Source of the DNA: Owenweeksia sp965214115
GTDB lineage: Bacteria; Bacteroidota; Bacteroidia; Flavobacteriales; Schleiferiaceae
Reading direction: 5' to 3'
NCBI GenBank assembly: GCA_965214115.1
Contig: CBDCAU010000005.1
Location: 62,001 to 126,000, forward strand
DNA length: 64,000 nucleotides
Within the stretch, counting starts at the first letter, position 1. Each line of letters opens with the position of its first letter. The position numbers and the translations under genes were made by a program. Below the pieces are notes generated by a model. That model worked only from the letters and a program-made list of their open reading frames with translations, was not told the DNA's origin and did not search any database. Shown piece after piece: positions 17,109 to 25,463 of this stretch.

Positions 17109-17257
17109 TGTCCCCCAACTCCCAAAGGGGGAGAAAAAGCACACTCGCTGTTTATACATTCACCTTTCTTCCAAGTTTTGGCCGCCAAGTCAATGCAATT
17201 TTCACCTGATTGTTACGTCCGTGCAGCTTAAGTCCCCCTTTGGGGAATTTAGGGGGC
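17109..17257. repeat. MITE-like element with C5/G5 inverted ends
   Basis: The left end CCCCCAACTCCCAAAGGGGG and right end CCCCCTTTGGGGAATTTAGG (then GGG) are inverted relative to each other and enclose about 105 bases of unrelated core. It is the same architecture as 11351-11486 and 44469-44630. Confidence 0.7.
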
Positions 17258-17378
17258 ATTCTCCTCGCCCCCATCCACCCCTCACTAAAACCTTCCCCCA
17301 CCCACTAAACACCGCCGCCCCTCGGCCGGAAACCGCCGTTGCTTTGGCCTCGCATTCAAATCCAAAAATCGCTTAAAA

Positions 17379-19110
17379 ATGAAATTCAAGACCATCACCC
17401 TCGGCATTTTACTCTTTGGTTTTTTTTACGACAAAAAGCCAAAACACCAAAATTTCAACCACGCCCGAAGAGGCGCTGGAAAAAATGGAACTCCACCATC
17501 AACAAGCCGCCAACTTTTCCTCCCAAAAGGAAAAACTGGATTCTATTCGGGAATCGGAAATCAATCGCAAAACTGGCTTGCCCGACCGATTGAAAAAAGC
17601 GGAATTCCTTTATGATTCGTATGGGAATTTGACACAGGAAACGCGCTCCGTTTTCGATGTCCCCTCCCAAAAATGGCAGCCCGACCACCGCACCGATTTT
17701 GTTTTCAGTGCGATTGGCTATTTGGAAAAACAGACCGATTTCAAATATGACAAAACAGCCCAAACCTTCCGGCTGGAAAAAGAGGAAGCGTGGGGCCACG
17801 ACTCGGTGGGCAACCCTGATTTCCATTATTATTTTGATGAAAACGGCGGCTACCGCCACGAATTCGATTTCGCCCTGAGCAAGCACCTCACCGAATGGCG
17901 GGTGCAGTTTCGCGACTCCGCCAACGCGGGCTGGGAAAATCACAGCCGGACACGGTATTTGTACCCGCCGCACGTCAAAATTTCCATCCGCCAATTTTGG
18001 GACAAAAACCAAACGAAGTGGGTCAATAATCTAAAAATCAGCAAACTCTTCGACCCTTTCGGGAATTTACATTCCGAATTCCACCAACTGTGGGATGCGG
18101 CCAACGAAACCTTCCGCGACGACCGCAAGCGCGATTTTTTCTACGATGGCAATGGAAACAAGGTGGAAATTCTCAGCTCGCAATGGGATTTTACGCAGGG
18201 CGCGTGGCAGCTTTCCGAACGGTTCGATAATGTGCACGATACGAACGGCCACCTTCTCCGCACCACCGTTTCATACTGGAGCGTGTCGGATTCGGCTTGA
18301 CATTTCGACCGCAAAGAGGAATTCCAGTACCATCCCAACGGACAAATCACGCGACACCAGCGTTTTTGGTGGGATGCAAACGATGGAAATTGGACACCGC
18401 AATCGCTTCAAAAACTTGCTTACGATGCCATTGGCTACCGTGTTTTGGATGAATTGTACCATTGGAATCCCGCCTCCGCGCAATGGCAGGGTTGGGAAAA
18501 AACCGAGTGGGCGTTTGACAATCACGGAAAAATCGCGGAACACAATTTTTACGAATGGGATTTTAGAAACCACCGTTGGCAAGGCGTTTCGTCCGAGGCT
18601 TTTGCAAGGGATTCCGCTGGGAATTTGGAAGTGAAAACGACACGAATTTGGAGCAAGATTTCACAAGGTTGGGAAACCGTAGAAATGCAAAAATCCCGCT
18701 ACGATTTGACCGTGCCACGCGCGGATTTAATACTGCCCAATTTCGTGGAAGGCGTTCATAAACTGGAAGGAATCCACGTTTTCGGATTCGATTCTCTGAC
18801 GTTGAAATGGCGGTACGGCGGTCTTCGAAACTATTATTATTCTGTGAATTCTTCGATTGGATTGGAGGATGAAGCTGCGGCGGTCACCTTCGAGGTTTAT
18901 CCAAATCCTGCAAATGATGTTTTGAATTTTAAAATAGACACCGAAAAAGTGGAAATGCAAATTTTGACGCTGGGTGGTCAAACGGTTTTAACAACAGAAT
19001 TGACGCGAGAAAATGCTGAAATTTCAGCAGGTCACTTGCCGCGCGGCATTTACCTCTGCCAATGGCAGAAAGACGGAAAAGTTTCTACTCAAAAAATTGT
19101 CTTGCACTGA
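17379..19110 (+). pseudogene. T9SS-secreted YD-repeat-like protein, broken by a +1 frameshift and an in-frame TGA
   Basis: An intact version would be about 575 residues. The ATG at 17379 opens a signal peptide (MKFKTITLGILLFGF), but an 8-T run at 17419-17427 puts the rest in another frame. With seven Ts the signal peptide would join directly to FTTKSQNTKISTTPEEALEK. That frame is open to a TGA at 18298-18300 and then continues without loss of sense (HFDRKEEFQYHPNGQITRH) to the stop at 19110. Repeated units of about 35-40 residues end in patterns like YDSYGNLTQE, FDPFGNLHSE, YDGNGNKVEI and RDSAGNLEVK, like YD/RHS-type repeats. By comparison of units, the TGA stands where Trp is expected. The C-terminus (VYPNPANDVLNF ... 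LPRGIYLCQW) is a Por sorting domain. It is either a decayed gene or a consensus error. Confidence 0.85.
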
Positions 19111-19238
19111 GCGATGCCCATTTCCCAAACCTTCATCAAGCGCGGTCTTCTTCAAAAGAGGGGAAGGCCGCATTTTTGGGTTGGATTTTTTTTCTCGCTT
19201 TGCCCCTTATTCTTAAATCACTAAAAGAAAAGCGCCTC

Positions 19239-20099
19239 TCAACGAGCCTCGAAAATCGTCAAATCCACCACCGCATTACAAACCTCCCGATGCCGTTCCT
19301 CCACCTCCAAACTACGCTCATACCCAAACGCCCGCCGCTTCCCTTTTTTCTCTTTCAGATAATACTCCTCGCTCCGGTACCAATAATGATTGATCCGCAG
19401 CGGCGCGTGGATTTTGCGGTCGGCATCCTCCTGAAAAGGCACGCCGTCCGAATGAAAAACTTGCGATTTCCCTTTGGGAATAGGCCGGTGCGGCCCGCCG
19501 TAAAAACGAAAAACATTCGGCAAATAGCAGATGCTCTTAAAAACGCGGTGTTCATCGTGATCATCGGGCGCGCGGTAAGTAAGTTGTTCAATCATTGGTT
19601 TTTCGGGGTTCAGTTTTTCCACGCCACTCGTGCCGAACATTAGCCAATTCGCCAAAACCGCCGCCGTTTTTTCACCCTCGAAATTTTCCAAAACTTTTGG
19701 GATGGAGCGCCCTTCCATATCAAAAAGAAATTCGTCCACGTCCAAAAAAGCCGTCCAAACTTCGTGACCCATATTTTCCTGAATAATGGGGATGATGCGC
19801 GAATATTCATCAGCTTGGGTGAAAATGGAAATTTTTTCTTTTACGCTGCGCACCAAATAAACCGTCCCGTTTTTTAGATAAGGTTCTAACACTTTTTCGG
19901 GCGAATCCGTGCTAAAATTATCAATCAAAAAAAACTTTTTTACGCCCTGTTTTTGATGAAAATCCAACCATTCTTTTAAGAAAGGAGCTTCATTTTTAAA
20001 GATGCAGCACACCGTTAGCGGAGCGCCTTTCTTCACGAACTCGCTTTTCATCCAAGCGGCCTGCCAGCGCAGCTTTTTGGAAACCAGTTTAGAAAACAT
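19239..20099 (-). CDS. Glycosyltransferase family 2/92-like protein
   Basis: A 286-residue cytosolic protein. Residues 27-50 (PLTVCCIFKNEAPFLKEWLDFH) and LIDNFSTDSPEKV match the N-terminal part of GT92/DUF23-type and family-2-like transferases. FLDVDEFLF (about 118-126) is the expected metal- and nucleotide-sugar-binding DxD motif. HRVFKSICYLPNVFRF and HYWYRSEEYYLKEKKG follow in the C-terminal half, as in this family. It probably transfers a sugar to a surface glycan. Its start overlaps the end of the upstream MBL-fold gene by 11 bases, so the two are co-expressed. Confidence 0.75.
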   Translation of the reverse strand: MFSKLVSKKLRWQAAWMKSEFVKKGAPLTVCCIFKNEAPFLKEWLDFHQKQGVKKFFLIDNFSTDSPEKVLEPYLKNGTVYLVRSVKEKISIFTQADEYSRIIPIIQENMGHEVWTAFLDVDEFLFDMEGRSIPKVLENFEGEKTAAVLANWLMFGTSGVEKLNPEKPMIEQLTYRAPDDHDEHRVFKSICYLPNVFRFYGGPHRPIPKGKSQVFHSDGVPFQEDADRKIHAPLRINHYWYRSEEYYLKEKKGKRRAFGYERSLEVEERHREVCNAVVDLTIFEAR

Positions 20100-20943
20100 C
20101 CGCGAAAGCGAAAGTGTCGTCCAAGCGCACGCCCTTCTCCGTCATCTGCACCGTACAAAGCTCATTCTCAGGGTCGTGCTCCAAAAAAAGATAGTAATTT
20201 TCCTGCGCCGCTTTTTTTAAAAATGCTTCTTTTTCGGAAAGCGTAATCAGCGGCCGCGTGTCGTAGCCCATCACATACGGCAGCGGAATATGACCCACGC
20301 TCGGTAGCAAATCCGCCATAAAAACGATGGTTTTCTCTTTATAGGAAATGATGGGGCACATTTGCGCATCGGTGTGGCCGCTTACTAATTGGACATCAAA
20401 ACCCAACTCGGTTTTTTGCCGGCTGTCTTTTTCATCGCGCAGCGTCACAAAATTCAATTGCCCGCTCTCCTGAATCGGCAAAATATTTTCCTTTAAAAAA
20501 GACGCTTTTTCGCGCTCGTTCGGTTCGGTGGCCCACTGCCAGTGGCGGGCGTTGCTCCAAAATTTGGCGTTTTTGAAAGCGGGTTTCAAAATCTCGCCCT
20601 CGCGCTCAATCGCGCCGCCGCAGTGGTCGAAATGCAAATGCGTGAGAAAAACATCCGTAATGTCATCGCGATGAAAACCGAGTTTTTTCAAATTGCCGTC
20701 CAGCGAATCATCGCCGTGCAGATAGTAGAAACTGAAAAATTTTTCGCTCTGTTTGTCGCCGATGCCGGTGTCGATTAGAATGAGTTTTTCACCGTCCTCG
20801 ATGAGCATCGAGCGCATCGCCCAGCGGCACATATTGTTTTCGTCGGGCGGGTTGGTGCGGCTCCACAGGGATTTTGGTACCACGCCGAACATCGCGCCGC
20901 CGTCCAGTTTGAAATAGCCGGTGTTCAAGGGATGAATTTTCAT
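20089..20943 (-). CDS. Metallo-beta-lactamase-fold hydrolase
   Basis: A 284-residue protein. The zinc motif HLHFDHCGG (H-x-H-x-D-H, about residues 101-109), the later SGHTDAQM histidine and FMADLLPS aspartate complete the binuclear site of the MBL superfamily. The N-terminal part (GYFKLDGGAMFGVVPKSLW) and LILIDTGIG resemble AHL-lactonase-like and related MBL hydrolases that are common in this phylum. The natural substrate cannot be told from sequence. No signal peptide is present. It is translationally coupled to the glycosyltransferase downstream. Confidence 0.85.
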   Translation of the reverse strand: MKIHPLNTGYFKLDGGAMFGVVPKSLWSRTNPPDENNMCRWAMRSMLIEDGEKLILIDTGIGDKQSEKFFSFYYLHGDDSLDGNLKKLGFHRDDITDVFLTHLHFDHCGGAIEREGEILKPAFKNAKFWSNARHWQWATEPNEREKASFLKENILPIQESGQLNFVTLRDEKDSRQKTELGFDVQLVSGHTDAQMCPIISYKEKTIVFMADLLPSVGHIPLPYVMGYDTRPLITLSEKEAFLKKAAQENYYLFLEHDPENELCTVQMTEKGVRLDDTFAFADVF

Positions 20944-21010
20944 AGAAATGGTTAAACGTTTTGCGCAGAATTAGTTCAAAAAAGGGGGTGCGCCTTCGGC
21001 GGTTTTTTGT

Positions 21011-21050
21011 TTCACATAGGGATTTTCACATAGAGGCATATAGTTTTTTG
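21011..21050. repeat. TTTCACATAG direct repeats, upstream set
   Basis: Two copies (TTTCACATAGGG at about 21011, TTTTCACATAGAGG at about 21025) precede the lipoprotein gene at 21169. Three more, one inverted, follow it at 21984-22070. Confidence 0.6.
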
Positions 21051-21108
21051 GATGTTGAAAATTCGGGCGACTTTTGCCGGAGATGACCTTGACGGGTTTA
21101 CGGAATAT

Positions 21109-21140
21109 CCTTGGCAGGTTTTCTTAAACCTGCAAGGTCT
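21109..21140. repeat. Imperfect inverted repeat, ACCTTGCAGGTTT family
   Basis: CCTTGGCAGGTTTTCTTAAA followed by CCTGCAAGGTCTTGG is a degenerate copy of the perfect hairpin at 25242-25275, with one extra base in the left arm. It lies in the leader of the lipoprotein gene. Confidence 0.7.
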
Positions 21141-21168
21141 TGGCCCAAAGTCCCAACATTTTTATAAA

Positions 21169-22005
21169 ATGAAATTATCAAAAAACCTACTTTTTTCCGT
21201 GTCAATTTTGGCCGTTTTTTCGTGCCAGCAAAATTCCAGCCCCCCGACCCCCAAAGGGGGAGCAAAGCAGACGCAAACGGCTGATTCGCTCACCTACCAA
21301 ATTTCCAAAATTGAAAAAACCCTGCCCTGCCGAGGCGATTCTTCTCAAAACTGCCTGACGTTTTATTTGGAAAAACTGGAAATCACCGGCGGCTCTTCCA
21401 AAGAAGCGCGCCGCAGCATCCAGCAAACTTTGAACGAGCAACTTTTGGGGACGGACAACGCCGAAATCCAACCGAAATCAGCCGCGGATATGGCGGAAAA
21501 TTTTGCGAAAGAATACCGCCAAATCCAAATAGAAATGCCGGATTATTCGCTGCCTTGGGAATCGCGCCGCAGCGTGAAAGTGATTGTAAATGAGCAGGGG
21601 CTTTTTGAAATGGAAATCAAAGGCAGTTCCTTCACTGGCGGGGCGCACGGCAATTCGTTCACCTACTTTCATTTGTTTGATTTTGATAATGGAAAGTTGC
21701 TGGAAATCAACGATTTGATAAAACCCAAAGCCTTGCGGACCTTGACAAAATCGGCCGAACAAAAATTTCGCGCCCAGCAAAATCTGAAACCGGATCAAAG
21801 TTTGGACGCAGCGGGTTTCTTTTTTGAAAATGATGAATTTGCGCTGCCCGAAACTTTTCGCTACCACGAAAACGGGCTGACGTTTTTGTACAACCCCTAC
21901 GAAATCGCGGCCTATTCGATGGGCGAAATCAAAGTGGAATTTTCATCCGAGGAAATCAAAGATTGGGTGCGGGCGGAGTATCAACTTTCACATAGGACAC
22001 AATAG
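21169..22005 (+). CDS. Lipoprotein with DUF3298/DUF4163-like (RsiV/PdaC-type) domain
   Basis: The protein has 278 residues from the ATG at 21169, chosen because it opens a lipoprotein signal peptide (LLFSVSILAVFSC, lipid-accepting Cys at about 19). Residues about 45-160 and 165-270 (ENFAKEYRQIQIEMPDYSLP, GSSFTGGAHGNSFTYFHLFD, LLEINDLIKP, LTFLYNPYEIAAYSMGEIKV) match the DUF4163 plus DUF3298 arrangement. In RsiV-like proteins that arrangement binds peptidoglycan or lysozyme. Just after the lipid Cys, the codons for PPTPKGGAK come from a CCCCCGACCCCCAAAGGGGG repeat, so an intergenic repeat end has become part of the protein. The gene is flanked on both sides by TTTCACATAG repeats. Confidence 0.82.
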   Translation: MKLSKNLLFSVSILAVFSCQQNSSPPTPKGGAKQTQTADSLTYQISKIEKTLPCRGDSSQNCLTFYLEKLEITGGSSKEARRSIQQTLNEQLLGTDNAEIQPKSAADMAENFAKEYRQIQIEMPDYSLPWESRRSVKVIVNEQGLFEMEIKGSSFTGGAHGNSFTYFHLFDFDNGKLLEINDLIKPKALRTLTKSAEQKFRAQQNLKPDQSLDAAGFFFENDEFALPETFRYHENGLTFLYNPYEIAAYSMGEIKVEFSSEEIKDWVRAEYQLSHRTQ

Positions 22006-22070
22006 GTTTTTTTAAGAGTTTCACATAGCAAACTATGCTCAGACCTTTATGATTCTATGTGAAAATTTCT
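21984..22070. repeat. TTTCACATAG repeats, downstream set
   Basis: TTTCACATAGGACACAATAG overlaps the end of the lipoprotein gene. A second copy (about 22018) and an inverted copy CTATGTGAAA (about 22057-22066) follow. The facing copies could form a hairpin and serve as a terminator. Confidence 0.6.
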
Positions 22071-22090
22071 CTATGCCAAATATGAAATTA

Positions 22091-22672
22091 TCACGGCTCC
22101 ACTACGCTCGGCTTCGGTTTTTTAGGTGCCTTTTTTCCCTTGGCGAGAGATGGGTTCAACGCCTCTAAAATGGCTTTTACGGAAGCCCGCTTTTTATAAT
22201 CTTCGTCAAAATGGCGGTACGAAATTTCCCCATTTTTTGAAATCAAATAAGTGGCCGGCACCGGCAAAACGCCGCGTTTTTCCGTCTCAAAATCCACCTT
22301 GTATTTTTTCATAATTGAATAATCGCCGTCGCGCAAAAGCGTGATTCGCCCCTTGGTTTTCTCCGCCGAGCCTTGGATACCATCCTGCGCGTCCGGCGAA
22401 ACGGCCACCACGGTGGCGCCCGCTTTTTCCACCATCGCCGCGGAATCCGTCAACCGCGAGAGATATTGATTGCAGTACGGACACCACGCCCCGCGATAGA
22501 AAACCAAAACCACCGGCCCCTTTTCGAGAGCTTTTGCCAGTTCAAAATTTTCTTGGTTTTGGTCGGCCGCCGTGAAGTGGGGCGCGGCCTCGCCTTTTTT
22601 CAGCCCTTGCGGCGATTGGGCCAAAGCGATGGAAATTCCGATGGAAAACAAGAGCGCGAAAACTTTTTTCAT
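22091..22672 (-). CDS. Exported peroxiredoxin-like (AhpC/TSA) protein
   Basis: A 193-residue protein with a signal peptide (residues 1-19, ending IALAQ). The thioredoxin fold carries the motif W-C64-P-Y-C67 in FYRGAWCPYCNQYLSRL, as in PrxQ/AhpC-TSA family members. PATYLISKNGEISYRHFDEDYKKR gives the conserved cis-Pro loop and C-terminal helix. It should reduce peroxides or act as a thiol oxidoreductase in the periplasm. A Lys/Pro-rich tail (KGKKAPKKPKPSVVEP) is an unusual extension. The gene is divergent from the DUF2911 gene at 22791. Confidence 0.87.
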   Translation of the reverse strand: MKKVFALLFSIGISIALAQSPQGLKKGEAAPHFTAADQNQENFELAKALEKGPVVLVFYRGAWCPYCNQYLSRLTDSAAMVEKAGATVVAVSPDAQDGIQGSAEKTKGRITLLRDGDYSIMKKYKVDFETEKRGVLPVPATYLISKNGEISYRHFDEDYKKRASVKAILEALNPSLAKGKKAPKKPKPSVVEP

Positions 22673-22790
22673 TGTAAAAGATTTTTAGGGTTGCAAAAAT
22701 GGTGGTTTTTTAAGAACCGCTTGGCGCAAAAACGACACTTTGAAATTCGCTACTTTTATCGTCTTTTTTCACAATAAAAATCATCAAAAA

Positions 22791-23306
22791 ATGAAAACGA
22801 AAATTCTGTTGAGCTTTTTAGGAATGGCTTTTTTCGGCGCTACTGTATCCGCTCAAATGGGCGACAAACAAAAGCGCGAAAGCCCGCCCGCCACAATGGA
22901 AGCCACCATCGGCGACGCCAAAATCACCATCGACTATAGCCAGCCCGCCGTGAAAAACCGCGAGGTTTACGGCAAGCTCGTGCCTTACGGAAAAGTGTGG
23001 CGCACCGGCGCGAACGAGGCCACCACTTTTGAAACGTCGGCCGACATCACCGTGAATGGCAAAAAGTTGTCCGCCGGCAAGTATTCGCTCTTCACCATCC
23101 CCGCCGAGGACGGGGAGTGGACGGTAATTTTTAACGAAAATTCTGAGCAGTGGGGGGCGTACAAATACGATGAAAGCGAGGATGCGGTACGCGTTTCAGT
23201 CAACGCCGTTTCCCACAAAATGACCGAGCGGATGACCTTCCAAAATGAAAGCAACGTCATTTTCCTGGACTGGGCGGAAACGCGGGTGCCGCTGGTGATC
23301 AAATAG
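22791..23306 (+). CDS. Exported DUF2911-family protein
   Basis: The protein has 171 residues from the ATG at 22791, which starts a signal peptide (MKTKILLSFLGMAFFGATVSA). The body contains IDYSQPAVKNREVYGKLVPYGKVWRTGANEATTFETSADI and GKYSLFTIPAEDGEWTVIFN in sequence. These are the hallmarks of DUF2911, a beta-rich family frequent in Bacteroidota secretomes. The biochemical role is unknown. Starting at the upstream in-frame codon would put the signal peptide inside the protein. Confidence 0.88.
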   Translation: MKTKILLSFLGMAFFGATVSAQMGDKQKRESPPATMEATIGDAKITIDYSQPAVKNREVYGKLVPYGKVWRTGANEATTFETSADITVNGKKLSAGKYSLFTIPAEDGEWTVIFNENSEQWGAYKYDESEDAVRVSVNAVSHKMTERMTFQNESNVIFLDWAETRVPLVIK

Positions 23307-23425
23307 TTTTTATATCTGCAATCGGAACCGCCACACTTTGAAATTAGTTAAACCTGTCAGGTTTTTTTCAAACCTCAACAAATCTCAAAATTTTCAGTTG
23401 TGTTTTTATTAAAAATTCAAATAAA

Positions 23426-23686
23426 ATGGCACAACAGCACACTACCACCGACCACGACAAAATCCGCCAACACGCCAAAGACCGAGAGATGCAGCCCGCC
23501 CAAGTGAAAAACGAGGGAGATAGCCAACAAAAGATCATCCGACTGATGAAACCGCAATCTGCGCATAGCGAAAATGAAAATCTGACCCGCATTGAATGGG
23601 AGGAATGGTTCAAAATATTCGAAAAACAAGGTTTAGCGTTGATATTTGAAGAGGGTAGCGACTTCAACAAGTTGGTAAGCCGATAG
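23426..23686 (+). CDS. Small hydrophilic protein of unknown function
   Basis: An 86-residue, strongly polar protein (MAQQHTTTDHDKIRQHAKDR at the start) with a C-terminal segment RIEWEEWFKIFEKQGLALIF. This resembles short proteins of this phylum in which a disordered head precedes a small folded domain. It ends 23 bases before a clear terminator, which supports it as a real transcription unit. No family was recognised. Confidence 0.65.
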   Translation: MAQQHTTTDHDKIRQHAKDREMQPAQVKNEGDSQQKIIRLMKPQSAHSENENLTRIEWEEWFKIFEKQGLALIFEEGSDFNKLVSR

Positions 23687-23708
23687 CATTTTTTTGGTTG
23701 AATCAACC

Positions 23709-23742
23709 AAATCCGCCTGAGTTCCTTGGGCGGATTTTTTTT
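23709..23742 (+). terminator. Rho-independent terminator
   Basis: AAATCCGCC pairs with GGCGGATTT around a ten-base loop, followed by an 8-T run (23735-23742). It follows the small gene ending at 23686. Confidence 0.9.
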
Positions 23743-23834
23743 GATGTAGCTTTGCTCCCTTAGTTCCTATATGCTGATTCTTAATTGCCAGTTGTGAACT
23801 TTGAACCTAAAACATTAAACTTTGAACCAAAGAA

Positions 23835-25226
23835 ATGAGAAATAAGTATTTCGATATTATCGATCAAACCTTTTACTGGCCGCAAGAAGGTTTCAAAACG
23901 GAAGACGACCGTCTTTTTTGGCAGGATGTGGATTTGATGGAAATCATCAAACAATACGGAACGCCTTTAAAAATTACTTACTTGCCTAAAATTTCCAAGC
24001 AAATCCAGCGGGCCAAGAAAATGTTTAACGTGGCGATGGCCAAGGCGGATTACCGTGGAAAATACCATTATTGCTATTGCACCAAAAGTTCTCATTTTTC
24101 TTTTATATTGAATGAAGCCCTTAAAAACGACATCCACATTGAAACTTCGAGCGCCTTTGATATCAATCTAATCGAGTCACTTTATAAAGATGGGTTGGTA
24201 TCCAAGTCTCAGTTTGTAGTATGCAATGGTTTTAAGCGGGCGGCCTACATCGAGAATATTTCGCGGCTGGTGAATAGCGGGTTTGAAAATGTCATCCCCA
24301 TTTTTGACAACTTCAATGAAGTCCCTTTACTGGAAGAGCAATTGGAAAAACCCTGTAAAATCGGGATTCGAATTGCGTCGGAAGAAGAGCCAAAGTTTGA
24401 ATTTTATACCTCGCGGCTAGGCATCGGCTACAAGGATATCGTGGATTTTTATAAAACGCAAATCGAAAAAAACCCCAAGTTTGAGTTGAAAATGCTGCAC
24501 TTTTTCATCAATACGGGGATTTCTGACACGGCCTATTATTGGAATGAATTGCGGAAGTGCGTAAACATTTATACCGAGCTGAAAAAAATCTGTCCCAGCT
24601 TGGATTCGCTGAACATTGGCGGCGGGTTTCCCATCCAGAACAGCCTCGCGTTCAATTACGAATATGAATATATGGTGGAGGAAATCGTGCTGCAAATCAA
24701 GCAAATGTGCAATGCTAAAGACGTGGACGAGCCCAATATTTTTACGGAGTTCGGCAGCTTTACGGTGGGCGAAAGCGGGGCGACGCTTTTTTCTATAATG
24801 GATCAAAAACGGCAAAACGACCGCGAAAAATGGAATATGATTGATGGCAGTTTTATGACCACGCTGCCCGATGCCTGGGCGATTTCCAAAAAATTTATTT
24901 TGATGGCGATTAACCGCTGGGACTCGCCCTACGAGCGGATTTTGCTGGGCGGCCTCACCTGCGACAGCGATGATTATTACAATTCTGAACAACACGCCAA
25001 CGGCATTTACCTTCCCAAATTCGATACCGATGAAAAGCAGTACATCGGGTTTTTTCATACGGGGGCTTACCAAGAATCGCTGGCCGGATATGGCGGCATT
25101 CAACACTGCCTTTTGCCCGCGCCCAAGCACGTCATCATCGACCGCGACGAAATTGGCGAAGTGCGGACCAAGCTCTTTGCGAAAGAACAATCGCACAAAT
25201 CAATGATGAAGATTTTGGGGTATTGA
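23835..25226 (+). CDS. PLP-dependent arginine decarboxylase-like enzyme (fold type III)
   Basis: A 463-residue protein of the Orn/DAP/Arg decarboxylase-2 (alanine-racemase-like) fold. K84 in YCYCTKSSHF is the expected PLP-binding lysine of the barrel. IGIRIASEEEPKFEFYTSRLGIG, LNIGGGFPIQ (glycine-rich phosphate loop) and the C-terminal GLTCDSDDYY (substrate Cys and Asp) fit the family. This length and pattern match the Bacteroidota arginine decarboxylase used for polyamine synthesis. The next gene downstream is a deoxyhypusine-synthase-like enzyme, which also points to polyamine metabolism. Substrate choice (arginine rather than carboxynorspermidine or lysine) is inferred. Confidence 0.82.
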   Translation: MRNKYFDIIDQTFYWPQEGFKTEDDRLFWQDVDLMEIIKQYGTPLKITYLPKISKQIQRAKKMFNVAMAKADYRGKYHYCYCTKSSHFSFILNEALKNDIHIETSSAFDINLIESLYKDGLVSKSQFVVCNGFKRAAYIENISRLVNSGFENVIPIFDNFNEVPLLEEQLEKPCKIGIRIASEEEPKFEFYTSRLGIGYKDIVDFYKTQIEKNPKFELKMLHFFINTGISDTAYYWNELRKCVNIYTELKKICPSLDSLNIGGGFPIQNSLAFNYEYEYMVEEIVLQIKQMCNAKDVDEPNIFTEFGSFTVGESGATLFSIMDQKRQNDREKWNMIDGSFMTTLPDAWAISKKFILMAINRWDSPYERILLGGLTCDSDDYYNSEQHANGIYLPKFDTDEKQYIGFFHTGAYQESLAGYGGIQHCLLPAPKHVIIDRDEIGEVRTKLFAKEQSHKSMMKILGY

Positions 25227-25241
25227 AGTTTTGAAATTTAG

Positions 25242-25275
25242 AGACCTTGCAGGTTTTCTTAAACCTGCAAGGTCT
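25242..25275. repeat. Perfect 15-bp inverted repeat with TCTT loop
   Basis: AGACCTTGCAGGTTT and AAACCTGCAAGGTCT are exact complements around TCTT. Related half or imperfect copies occur at 21109-21140, 23350-23370, 45354-45368 and 46649-46662. It lies 15 bases after the decarboxylase stop and may act as an attenuator or simply as a dispersed element. Confidence 0.85.
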
Positions 25276-25316
25276 TCACCGCCCCGCCCACCGAATACCC
25301 TAAAGGGTACGACTAC

Positions 25317-25415
25317 CCAACTTGGGGTATTGCCCCAAGACCCACGAACCCACCCCCATAAATCTCTGTTCCCTGAAAGGAAACGATACCCAAACTTGGG
25401 GTACTGTCCCAAGCC
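25317..25415. repeat. ACCCAACTTGGGGTATTGCCCCAAG-type direct repeat pair
   Basis: Two copies (CCCAACTTGGGGTATTGCCC at about 25317 and CCAAACTTGGGGTACTGTCC at about 25391) each contain the inner palindrome CTTGGGG...CCCCAAG. Relatives occur at 53012-53112. The stretch lies in the 237-base gap before the DHS-like gene, where no reading frame is convincing. Confidence 0.65.
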
Positions 25416-25463
25416 CGCGAAAAAAAATCCTTGCATATTCCAAAATAATTTCAAACACTTGTA

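Noticed and set aside
18298..18300. TGA read as Trp, that is an alternative genetic code
   Set aside because: Many intact genes here end in TGA (for example 2228-2230, 38201-38203 and 57827-57829), so TGA is a normal stop.
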